Shown piece by piece: positions 57,401-64,000 of a stretch of DNA of 64,000 bases. The position numbers and the translations under genes are program-made. Source of the DNA: Pyxicephalus adspersus (taxonomy: Eukaryota; Chordata; Amphibia; Anura; Pyxicephalidae). Below the pieces are notes generated by a model. That model made no database searches, had not been told where the DNA came from, and was given only the letters and a program-made list of their open reading frames with translations. Each line of letters begins with the position of its first letter. Position 1 is the stretch's first letter. The stretch lies in the NCBI RefSeq assembly GCF_032062135.1, contig NC_092861.1, positions 114,477,565 through 114,541,564 of the forward strand, read 5' to 3'.

Positions 57401-58122
57401 AGTGTTTTGAGTGCTCTTTGAGTGCTCTTTCTGCTCATTCTGCTTTAAATGAGCAGAAAGTCAGGGGCAAGGTTGACCACACACAAATACAGGTAGACTG
57501 CCACCATGTACTTATGCGCAGTTATGATTCTGCTTCTTTAATACTGTCTGTGTCACCCGCTGCCACTCCAGACAGGGATGTCTCAGAAATCACAATGTTT
57601 ATAGTAGCGTGGATTAGCAAATTACACTATTTCTACTTTGAGCATTCAGAGATTAAGCTTATTAAACTTTTTATAGTGTTTAACACGTAAAAGCATACAA
57701 AAACACAGTGCATAAACAAATACAGAAAAAATAAAGACTAATCAAGAAACAATAACAAAACAATAGCAACAGTGTAAAATAAAAGGGAAAATCTGTGAAA
57801 TTTTACTTGGGAAGAGTTGGGTTGCCTTGGTTCAGGTTGTTGTATAAAGTCCAAGATTTGAATCAGAGGCACTGGGCTCCCTGCAGTTCTCAATGCTATA
57901 AACTTTTTTTTTTTTTTTTAAGAAGGTAGGGGGACTAAAATTTTAAATGACTTTTGCTTTCACTGTTTTTTAATAATACTAATTGTCATGATGAACTTGT
58001 TTGTTAAAGAAATCACATCTTGTTTTTGTTTTAAAGGTCCCTGGATCTGTGATTGCTGTCAGAATGTTCCAAGCACACCAAAAAAAGGAATTAAAAGAGG
58101 CAAAAACAGTAAAGAAGGATAA
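31066..58122 (+). CDS. phf10: PHF10 (BAF45a), PBAF chromatin-remodelling subunit, complete
   Basis: PHF10 is a nuclear subunit of the PBAF form of SWI/SNF. Twelve exons join in phase to 502 codons plus stop (human: 498): 31066-31140, 32889-33016, 33517-33647, 36612-36695, 38640-38773, 41839-41988, 43224-43333, 45128-45287, 45831-45983, 54268-54376, 56068-56256, 58037-58122. The order is an acidic, Ser-rich N-terminus with the basic patch KRRR, the SAY region from about residue 80 to 300 ([40 protein letters not shown]), an acidic Ser/Lys linker, then tandem PHD fingers at 384-437 and 440-482 with all Cys/His ligands visible. The start was chosen because [19 protein letters not shown] matches the human N-terminus; an in-frame ATG also lies at 30970. 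Intron 3 uses a GC donor. An alternative 3' end after exon 9 is noted separately. Confidence 0.97.
31404..31452 (+). repeat. 3' fragment of the same short interspersed repeat
   Basis: tgtacagcgctgtgtaatat, gttggcgctatataaatc and a TAATAATAAT tail, in PHF10 intron 1. Confidence 0.65.
32406..32650. repeat. inverted-repeat element in PHF10 intron 1
   Basis: Outer arms cgatctcactgttcgtgtgt and gcgcatgtgcagtgagatcg are inverse copies. In between is a perfect hairpin with 11-base arms, gagcctcccag (32493) and ctgggaggctc (32523). Related sequence is at about 16130-16290. Confidence 0.6.
32889..33016 (+). CDS. phf10: PHF10 exon 2
   Basis: There are 128 bases, phase 0 to phase 2, between acceptor tttttttcag and donor gtaggt. 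It encodes [12 protein letters not shown] and [14 protein letters not shown]. The basic patch is probably part of a nuclear localisation signal. The human internal Met after KRRR is Thr here. Confidence 0.95.
33080..33097. repeat. poly-G run
   Basis: A G run of about 18 in PHF10 intron 2, shortly after exon 2. Confidence 0.85.
33517..33647 (+). CDS. phf10: PHF10 exon 3, spliced from a GC donor
   Basis: There are 131 bases, phase 2 to phase 1, with acceptor tttccctctctag. It encodes [20 protein letters not shown] and [13 protein letters not shown], the start of the SAY region. The frame is kept only if the exon ends at CCAG before gcaagt. Confidence 0.96.
34177..34765. mobile_element. family B foldback element
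   Basis: Left end ttaggctgggtctacatgga and right end tccctgtagacctagcctta are inverse copies. The arms repeat cgtttata and aaacgc motifs as at 5046-6441, here without an insertion. Confidence 0.75.
34766..35068. mobile_element. family B foldback element, left end missing
   Basis: It continues directly from the previous copy with tacaaatgcatgtaaatgtt and ends gtgtggactaagttta. It looks like a tandem partial copy. Confidence 0.55.
36612..36695 (+). CDS. phf10: PHF10 exon 4
   Basis: There are 84 bases, phase 1 to phase 1, between acceptor tttctcatcag and donor gtaagg. It encodes [20 protein letters not shown], almost identical to human. Confidence 0.97.
36700..38630 (+). other. PHF10 intron 4, no recognised element
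   Basis: T-rich intron sequence. No repeat, RNA gene or additional exon recognised. Confidence 0.4.
38640..38773 (+). CDS. phf10: PHF10 exon 5
   Basis: There are 134 bases, phase 1 to phase 0, between acceptor cccttttttaag and donor gtaagt. It encodes [20 protein letters not shown] and [18 protein letters not shown]. Confidence 0.97.
39333..39535. repeat. long near-perfect palindrome in PHF10 intron 5
   Basis: Arms of about 85 bases, from gtacattgtttttcatgaaa through gaatataatagtatgagtat to aatcatgtcaaa, return as inverse copies up to gtac at 39535. The loop is about 25 AT-rich bases. To the right, gcccaggaggttaa ends in TTAA, like the element at 30024. Confidence 0.85.
39600..41838 (+). 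other. PHF10 intron 5, remainder
   Basis: Contains a (GT)n run of about 12 units at 40000-40022. Otherwise no recognised element or exon. Confidence 0.4.
41839..41988 (+). CDS. phf10: PHF10 exon 6
   Basis: There are 50 codons, phase 0 at both ends, between acceptor ctgtttttacag and donor gtaaga. It opens with five Gln (human QMQQQ), then [20 protein letters not shown] and [16 protein letters not shown]. Confidence 0.97.
42355..42412 (-). repeat. 3' fragment of the short interspersed repeat
   Basis: aataataaacaggatttata, tagtgccaacatattacg and agagctgtacaat: the reverse of the copy at 31404, preceded by a TTATTATTAAT tract. Confidence 0.65.
42433..42468. repeat. (GT)n(AT)n microsatellite
   Basis: A short GT run passes into about 15 AT units and back to ACAC. 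A second AT run is at 42813-42836. Confidence 0.85.
42556..43067. repeat. TTAA-type miniature element, degenerate
   Basis: Left end ttaacccccccagtgg and right end aaccctagggggta resemble inverse termini. A hairpin (aaatttccatgcaaaaa and tttttgcatggaaattt) lies near the right end. The middle resembles 60060-60180. Confidence 0.45.
43224..43333 (+). CDS. phf10: PHF10 exon 7
   Basis: There are 110 bases, phase 0 to phase 2, between acceptor gtaaatgaacag and donor gtttgt. It encodes [19 protein letters not shown] and [11 protein letters not shown]. Confidence 0.96.
44105..44398 (-). repeat. interspersed repeat of a type common in fish and frogs
   Basis: Contains atggttttggaatgtggagt, acccagaggaaaccc, gaacctgcacactcc and gattcgaacctgagattgag. 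I recall this widespread sequence from vertebrate genomes. Its class is not certain to me. Confidence 0.55.
45128..45287 (+). CDS. phf10: PHF10 exon 8
   Basis: There are 160 bases, phase 2 to phase 0, between acceptor ttttgcctttgtag and donor gtaagt. It encodes [20 protein letters not shown] and the acidic run [13 protein letters not shown], followed by a Lys-rich stretch. Confidence 0.96.
45831..45983 (+). CDS. phf10: PHF10 exon 9
   Basis: There are 51 codons, phase 0 at both ends, between acceptor tcttttgcttttag and donor gtagaa. It encodes the Ser/Lys linker [15 protein letters not shown] and ends in STGYK. Reading on past the donor gives the alternative S-type end. Confidence 0.95.
45984..46004 (+). 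CDS. phf10: PHF10 alternative C-terminus (S isoform), read-through of exon 9 donor
   Basis: If the exon 9 donor is not used, the frame continues for six codons, VEDKSP, then TGA. With the preceding GYK this makes K-V-E-D-K-S-P, the KxExxSP core of a phosphorylation-dependent sumoylation motif. Mammalian PHF10 is known to have S isoforms that lack the PHD fingers and end in such a motif, so this is probably their frog counterpart (381 residues). Expression is inferred, not seen. Confidence 0.7.
   Translation, partial: VEDKSP
47220..47225 (+). terminator. candidate intronic poly(A) signal for the short PHF10 isoform
   Basis: AATAAA lies 1.2 kb downstream of the read-through stop at 46002-46004. 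A second AATAAA is at 48039-48044. Either could end the S-type transcript inside intron 9. Use is inferred. Confidence 0.35.
47293..47629. repeat. family A miniature element
   Basis: Ends ttaaggctac and gtgtgtacgcagcctaa. The interior has aggatctttcacaatccttt, gtacgtacagcgtcgttctg and gggatggatccatgag, shared with the copy at 50577-50885. Confidence 0.65.
48050..50570 (+). other. PHF10 intron 9, no firmly recognised element
   Basis: No exon or RNA gene seen. The stretch at about 48815-48990 (acccggcaatcttggcctcc, gtgggagttaagtcacc) resembles part of a repeat near 42190-42300, but I cannot define its ends. Confidence 0.35.
50577..50885. repeat. family A miniature element
   Basis: Left end cctaaggttgtatacacaca and right end tgtgtgtacgtagtttaag are inverse copies. 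The interior carries aaaggatttttcttgatcct, attgaacgatcgctaaacat and acggatcaacgaacaacg. Confidence 0.7.
50890..52410 (+). other. PHF10 intron 9, no recognised element
   Basis: AT-rich sequence without an exon, RNA gene or repeat that I can name. Confidence 0.35.
52416..53506 (-). mobile_element. decayed Tc1-like transposon
   Basis: Termini CAGTGGGTATAGAAAAGAATCA and, reverse-complemented, TAGTGGGCATAGAAAACAATCA are inverted repeats. The interior read on the minus strand follows the order of the common vertebrate Tc1-like transposase (for example the reverse of caggtcattgtcatgttgaa and ttctttgaggccaaat). No long frame survives. It lies in PHF10 intron 9, antisense to the gene. Confidence 0.75.
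54268..54376 (+). CDS. phf10: PHF10 exon 10 (PHD finger 1, first part)
   Basis: There are 109 bases, phase 0 to phase 1, between acceptor ctacccttctag and donor gtaagt. It encodes the zinc-ligand pairs C-G-I-C and C-S-Q-C of the first PHD finger. An 8.3 kb intron precedes it. Confidence 0.96.
54540..56060 (+). other. PHF10 intron 10, no recognised element
   Basis: Contains a stretch (54600-55100) that looks like diffuse frog repeat sequence, but I cannot define its borders. No extra exon seen. Confidence 0.3.
56068..56256 (+). CDS. phf10: PHF10 exon 11 (PHD finger 1 end, PHD finger 2)
   Basis: There are 189 bases, phase 1 to phase 1, between acceptor gctgtatctttctag and donor gtatgt. It encodes [24 protein letters not shown] and [17 protein letters not shown], the ligand-rich core of the tandem PHD fingers. 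Confidence 0.97.
57178..57305 (-). repeat. short interspersed repeat, reverse orientation
   Basis: aataaagacgatttgtatag, ggccaacattttatgcagca, aaatgacagacagatacaaa and cttacaatctaggagg. Same family as 30179-30312. Confidence 0.7.
58037..58122 (+). CDS. phf10: PHF10 exon 12 (C-terminus)
   Basis: There are 86 bases from acceptor gttttaaag to TAA. It encodes PWICDCCQ, the last zinc ligands of PHD2, and the basic tail [10 protein letters not shown], the same ending as in human PHF10. Confidence 0.97.
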
Positions 58123-59035
58123 ATGATATTTATAGATGCTGAATATACAGGTCTTTAAAATCGGTGCTACCCAGCTAAATACTCTGGTGTACTCTTAAGA
58201 GAATATTTCAATAACATGCTACTTTTCACATTTTTTAAATCAAGTAAAACAAAAAACCTAGTTGGAATTTTACTTAACCATGTATAACATCCTGAGACTT
58301 GATGAATTACATATTTTTTGTAGATATTTATTTTGCATTTTTGTCAACATTTAAACAAATTCATTTAAAATATATACATGTATCATGCCAATGGGCTTAG
58401 GAAGAAAAGAACTGTACACATGCACTGAATATTTCCCATGTGCTGCAAATTTCACATATTTCCTTTATGTCAGCCTTTCCTCATTGTAAATTACTGGTCA
58501 CAAGTGTTCATTTTCTTTACGTCTAGTTTTGGGTGGTAAAAATCGCAAAGACAAATCTCCATGTGATATATTGGTGGATCATTTTTGTTGTATATCATAT
58601 CACGTGTCAATGAATATTTTATTATTGTATGTATGAATTCAGAAAAGGTGTTGTCAACTGCAAGTACTGTGCTGTGCTTTTACATTTATGTGAGCTGTTA
58701 TTGTAGATCTAGCGAAACCTCAAAGCTGCTTAAAGCCCAGAATTATCACACTGTGACAAAATATCAACACAATTTAAGAGGCGTGTGGACTGTTGTGGAA
58801 TCAAGAGCTTTCTATGGCCTTAGAACCAATGGGACCATCCTTAATTTTATTTTTTTTTTTTTTTTTTTTTTTTTTAGTTATACCAATTTTTGCTGCTTAA
58901 AGAACAACTTTTTAGATCTTAACTAAAGGATACATTTTGAATTCTGAATTGTCTTGAGTGTTGTGTTTCTTTTCATGCTGAACTACTTGTTGCTGTTAAA
59001 TTGTACATATCTAATAAATGGGCATATGGCAAGAT
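58123..59035 (+). other. phf10: PHF10 3' untranslated region
   Basis: This AT-rich stretch after the PHF10 stop has no competing coding exon and ends shortly after an AATAAA at 59013. A run of about 26 T lies at 58850-58875. The 3' limit is inferred from the poly(A) signal alone. Confidence 0.6.
59013..59018 (+). terminator. poly(A) signal of PHF10
   Basis: Canonical AATAAA 890 bases after the stop codon, in the context tctAATAAAtggg. I saw no earlier plus-strand AATAAA in the 3' flank. Confidence 0.6.
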
Positions 59036-59732
59036 ATTAGGATCATGGGCGCTAACAAACTGAATGAGGCATATAAGCAGATTTGTTTACCAGCATAACT
59101 AGATCATGTCCCTGCAGGCAGTTCTCTGACTGTAAACGTGAAGGTCTGTAGTTTGAGCTTAACAAGCAGCAATATTGAGCAGTTGCCTGGTATCTGCATT
59201 CAGGTCTTTAGCTCTTCTGAATTAACTTACAAAGTCTAATTGGCTGAAGATGAGTGCTTTAGGATACTTGTACTCAGGGGCCTGTAGTGCATTGCAACTG
59301 TAATATAGTTTACTAACAACATGGAAGAGAACCTGACATTATTCAGCTAAGCTAATTGGATCTTTTTTTTTTTTTTTTATCCAATTGATTATCCAGAATG
59401 TGTGTATGCTGACATGCACTGTATCAAAAACTTAGCTTTGGGTTACACAGGAGGACCATGTGAGTATTGCTTACACTGCTGCCTACCCCCAAAAGAAGAT
59501 GTAAATGCCTGGGCAATCGTAGCATACGCAGGGTGAGTCTGGGGCAGTTGAGCAGGAGACATTTGGTTGTGCAAACATAATCTTGAAGTTGGATGTGCAG
59601 AAAGTCATGTGCCTTTCTTTTCCTCTCAGTCTAAAAGATAAACATCCAGCGGTTGGACGAAACACCAATATCAACTTTCACAACAAAACTCATTAGTAAC
59701 AGTACACAAAGTTTGGAAAATGAAGAGTCATA

Positions 59733-60185
59733 TTAACCACCTGGGCGTTACACTGATGTCTAGATTTCTGTACCAAAAGCAGAACACTGTTTTTCATGTT
59801 TTTTTTTTTTTTTTAAATTGTAGACCTGTAACATACAGAAATATGTCCGAACAAGGGTCTAGTATATATCATGAATCTGAAAAAAGTTTGAAACACACAA
59901 TCATGTAAAAAAAAAAAGAAGACATAAATCAAAAATACTGAAAATGCAATAATTCGGTAAACTGTATAGTAATATTTTTTTTCTAAAACACCTCCCTAGT
60001 GTGGTAAATTTTAAAACAGAGTCCAACGTCACATACCTATAGACAAAACCACATAAATATATTTTGTATTGGATACAGGACTTTGTATTGAATCCAATAC
60101 AAAATATTTGAATTTCCCGCTACGACCCCCAGGGATGGGCGCATGCACGGACATCATCAGGAATCGCCGAGGTTCCTGTAATAAA
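59733..60185. repeat. TTAA-type element, left terminus clear
   Basis: Starts TTAACCACCTGGGCGTTACA, a terminus shared (inverted) with 30158-30178. It then has ctgaaaaaagtttgaaacac and acaatcatgtaaa as in the palindrome at 39333, and ends vaguely in a GC-rich stretch (cgctacgacccccagggatg). The right border is uncertain. Confidence 0.5.
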
Positions 60186-60189
60186 GGAT

Positions 60190-62035
60190 AAACACTACTA
60201 ATCACCCGCCATGGTGCTGAAACATATGCTACAAGTTTTGCACTAGCATGCTAACCCTTTTCTTGCCATTACCTAAATCCTTCCACCACTGAAGGTGATA
60301 TTCTGAAAATTAAGTGGTAAGTAAAACTTCCCATTCACTTAGTCTGTGAGCACTAAGTTTCTCTATGTAACTCCAGTCTAAGTGCACTTTTAAACTTAAA
60401 GCTGAAACAATAAATATGGATACCATGCCCATATATGCATGTTATATGTTTTTATTATATACATATATATTTGATGCTTTTATTGACTGGGGCAAAATGC
60501 CTTTATCCATGATACGACTGCCACTTCTCTTTAATGCTGGAATGTGTTCAGACCTTTGCATCATCATATCATGTACAGTGCCAGAGGTTTACTTTTGGGA
60601 GACTAGTTGACCGTTTCTGTGGGGAGAAAGGTGAGCATTCATATCCAATAAAGCTCTGCTAGACTAAACAAGTATTATAGTGAGGGAATGAAGCATTATG
60701 AGGGAACGAGGCTGGAGCTTTATTATGTACCTGTGAGTAAACTATAGACAATAAACTACTTAAATATACTTAATAAGAAGAAAACATTTAAAACAAATCA
60801 ATTACTCACCTCTCTAGCTTCTTCCCTTGTAAAGTAATTTTTGAAGGAACACGACAATGACCCTGAATTCAAGTTATCATTTGGTTTCTAACAGCTCTTT
60901 GTGTATACAACAGGGCCTTTGAATATAATTTCTCCATAATGTCTATAGCTGAAGATGCAAGGTCCTTTTATGCGCCCCCCCCAAATATAAATATATTTTA
61001 AGTGTGCAAGGTTCACATTAAAGCTTCAGTTTAAAATTCAGAAAAGCATTAAGAGGCTATAAAAAGCAAATGTTCATAAGCTCAGTGGAAGAAACGCAGT
61101 CAATATCCAGTCATCTGACACACCAACTACATAATTGCAACTAATGCTGTCAAATCAGCAATACTCATGCTCTAAAGGAAAATTAAATGTTACAAATAAA
61201 ATATTGTAACCAGACAGGTGTGCAATTCAACAAATTTACCTGTCTTAGCGCATTTTTTAATTATTTCCAGTCAACTGTTCTTGCTCAGACGCAGTCATCT
61301 TCCCCACCTCCGGGTGTCTGACCTTCACCTGATGGCCAGGCAGGGATGCTGTAACAGTTTTGTCCAGTCCTAGCATCCTGCAGTGTGCAGAGCTCAATTT
61401 ATTTTGAAAAGATTAGAAAGATTGCAAACAGGCAGGCAAGTCTGTTACTGTCTGCTCGCAAAGCATATTTTATGACCATAATTCATTTGTTTGTAATGTT
61501 TAAAGATTCAAAGATAGTTGAGATATAGAAGCAAGTTTGATTTTTTTTATTACCTGTCTTTAAGGAAATAAAAGCCTCCAATATTGTGTAGTTATACAAC
61601 TCTTCTAAGGACACTTTATTCCCTGTACAAAACACTGGGTGTCTACAGATACCAGTCTGTAACTTGAAAAATACATTCTGTATTACCAAATTATATTTAT
61701 TTATAAGAAAAAAATATATTTATACACAAACATCGCATTTAAAATAATCTATATAATCATTTTTTTTTCAGAAAGAAAGTATTACAAAATGTTTCTAGCC
61801 AGCACATAAACCAGAAATCCTAAAAAGAATCTGGCACCTCATACAATAATGTGTAGTTTAGAAGATGCTGCCTCAGATTTCTGTTAAAGCCCAGTATTAT
61901 CACCTACCTACAGGTGTTTAAGTAGGAAGAAACCCTTTGCTGAAACTAGCTGGTTGATTGCTTCTGGTTTCAAAGTTCAAAGCTGTTAATGTGCCAGTAC
62001 AGGAAATCATGCCAAATGCTGTACGTCCTGAACCA
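60190..62035. other. spacer between PHF10 and C6orf120, probably including the C6orf120 3' UTR
   Basis: No exon or repeat recognised. The right part (about 61.4-62.1 kb) is probably the 3' UTR of the minus-strand C6orf120 homologue. Confidence 0.4.
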
Positions 62036-62040
62036 TATCC

Positions 62041-62046
62041 TTTATT
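62041..62046 (-). terminator. candidate poly(A) signal of C6orf120 homologue
   Basis: AATAAA on the minus strand 70 bases after the stop codon. Other minus-strand copies are at 61696-61701 and 61615-61620. The human gene has a long 3' UTR, so one of the later sites may be the main one. Confidence 0.4.
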
Positions 62047-62116
62047 TATGGAAGAATTCCAGTTTAATTACAAAACAATCCCAGTTTTTATGGATTGTAT
62101 AGAAATATAATAGCAA

Positions 62117-62704
<588 letters not shown>

Positions 62705-63905
62705 CTATGGTGAAAAAGAAATAAACATTATACCTTGCATTCAGACTTATAAGGATATGTAGAATACTCTAAACTGCTGAAACTTATAAAGTGTCAGATT
62801 TTAGTATTCCCTGTCCCCCCCCCAACAAAACAAATAAGCCAAGGCAAAGTGAAGAGGTTTCTCCCTCTGGTCCGTACATTGACAATGAGTAATATACAAA
62901 AGTTGGAGGAAGGAACCACAGTGCTTGGATGTCAGACCCTCCTGGAAGTGTTCAATACTGAAGCAATAAAGGTAACTGCAGCGCAGGAAGTAGGAGACAT
63001 GGACCAATGAACATTAAGGGATCTTCTTTCACAGGTCAGTGCCAGTTAATTTATGTACAGACCTGACAAGCTCTCTATTAAGTTGTCAGGACAAAACATG
63101 GTATTTTGCACTTCTAAACTGTTTATGAACATGTAAATTTGGAACTGCACCAATAAGGGAGTCCTTCACTCAGTATGGAACACAGATGTTCCCATTATTT
63201 TTTTGTAAATGCATACTTTATTAATGGTGCAGTGTGATCGAAACAGTAACTTGTTTGTGCAGAATAAAAAGATAGGCTGTGGGGTACAGGAGTAGTTTAA
63301 GCAAATCCCAGTACGGAGCTCCCAATAATCACCAATAGATTGGCAACTATCTGAATATTTTGCTGACCCCCCCCCAGCTCTGACTGAAGAAAATTTGCAT
63401 AAAAAAGCTAGAAATCATTATCAGCATATTTTTTCCACGTCAATAGGTCAATGGGGGGGATTCAATAAAATAAAAGTAAAAAAAACAAAAAAAAAAAGGC
63501 ACACAATGAGTTGTTATATATTGGGTTTTATTTTATAGAAACATTACAGATATGGCTGTAAAAATTTTTATGTAATGGTGACACGGAGGGTTATTTTTCT
63601 TAGTGACTAGGTACACGCATGTAGATAAGATTTAGAAGGTGTTATTTGTAGACCTAGGTCAGGTTCAAAGTGTTCTTGCAACATATAATTCAGCATGTTC
63701 TAGGGCAGAGGTCAGAAGGTAGAATCCTTGTATGGTGTTCTGATGATTTCTTTATTATTTAAAACCTGTTTTACTAAACAGTATGTTTATGATGGGTTCA
63801 TATTTTAAAACATAAATATGGGGAAAGCCATGCTGATTGTTTTATTAGGTGCATGACTGTAGGTTCTTGACTGTTAGCAGAGCATTGCTTTAGTAGTTAC
63901 TAACC
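62705..63905. other. C6orf120 first intron or upstream flank, no recognised element
   Basis: The splice acceptor just upstream of the C6orf120 ATG implies that a 5' exon lies to the right. I could not identify it before the window ends. Confidence 0.4.
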
Positions 63906-63912
63906 AGGCACA

Positions 63913-64000
63913 TACCGTGTTTCCCCGATGATAAGGCAGGGCCATCAAATAAGACAGCCCCCCCTTTTTAGGGAAAAATGAAAAATAAGCCCCCCCCCCC
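63913..64000. repeat. interspersed repeat cut by the window edge
   Basis: ataccgtgtttccccgatga, taaggcagggccatc and aaaaataagcccc resemble the widespread vertebrate repeat that begins gtgtttccccgaaaataaga. It runs off the right edge. Confidence 0.55.

Overview
This is vertebrate nuclear DNA: AT-rich, with long introns, canonical GT-AG splice sites and many interspersed repeats. The protein divergence and the types of foldback and short interspersed repeats point to an anuran amphibian, perhaps a ranoid frog. That placement rests on recollection of similar repeats, not on a search.

Three protein-coding genes are present. (1) Positions 767-20133, minus strand: twelve consecutive coding exons of a peroxisomal dihydroxyacetone-phosphate acyltransferase relative (GNPAT family). 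All exons are open and join in phase (589 codons), so this is a gene and not a pseudogene. It is more divergent than I would expect of a plain GNPAT orthologue. Its last exon(s) lie off the left edge, and I could not find its first coding exon. (2) Positions 31066-58122, plus strand: PHF10 (BAF45a, a PBAF chromatin-remodelling subunit), complete in twelve exons and 502 codons, close to the human protein. One intron uses a GC donor, and exon 9 has a read-through ending that matches the known PHD-less isoform. (3) Positions 62117-62677, minus strand: the one-exon coding sequence of the C6orf120 homologue, a small secreted protein, tail-to-tail with PHF10 as in human.

Layout: 1-20 kb is the GNPAT-like gene with element-rich introns. 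20.1-30.8 kb is the region between the heads of the two large genes and is packed with small DNA transposons. A CpG-rich promoter lies at about 30.83-31.14 kb. PHF10 occupies 31-59 kb, with an 8.3 kb intron 9 that holds a decayed Tc1-like transposon. C6orf120 and its flank fill 61-64 kb.

Mobile DNA is mostly class II: a 2 kb transposon with a broken zinc-finger ORF (17141-19161), hAT elements with 8-bp target duplications (13522-13859 and 28860-29390, the latter keeping an open BED-finger ORF), a Tc1-like copy (52416-53506), TTAA-flanked miniature elements, and several families of palindromic foldback elements, one nested inside another at 5046-6441.

The three genes do not form a pathway: ether-lipid synthesis, chromatin remodelling and a secreted factor. 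What connects them is position: a head-to-head pair and a conserved tail-to-tail pair.
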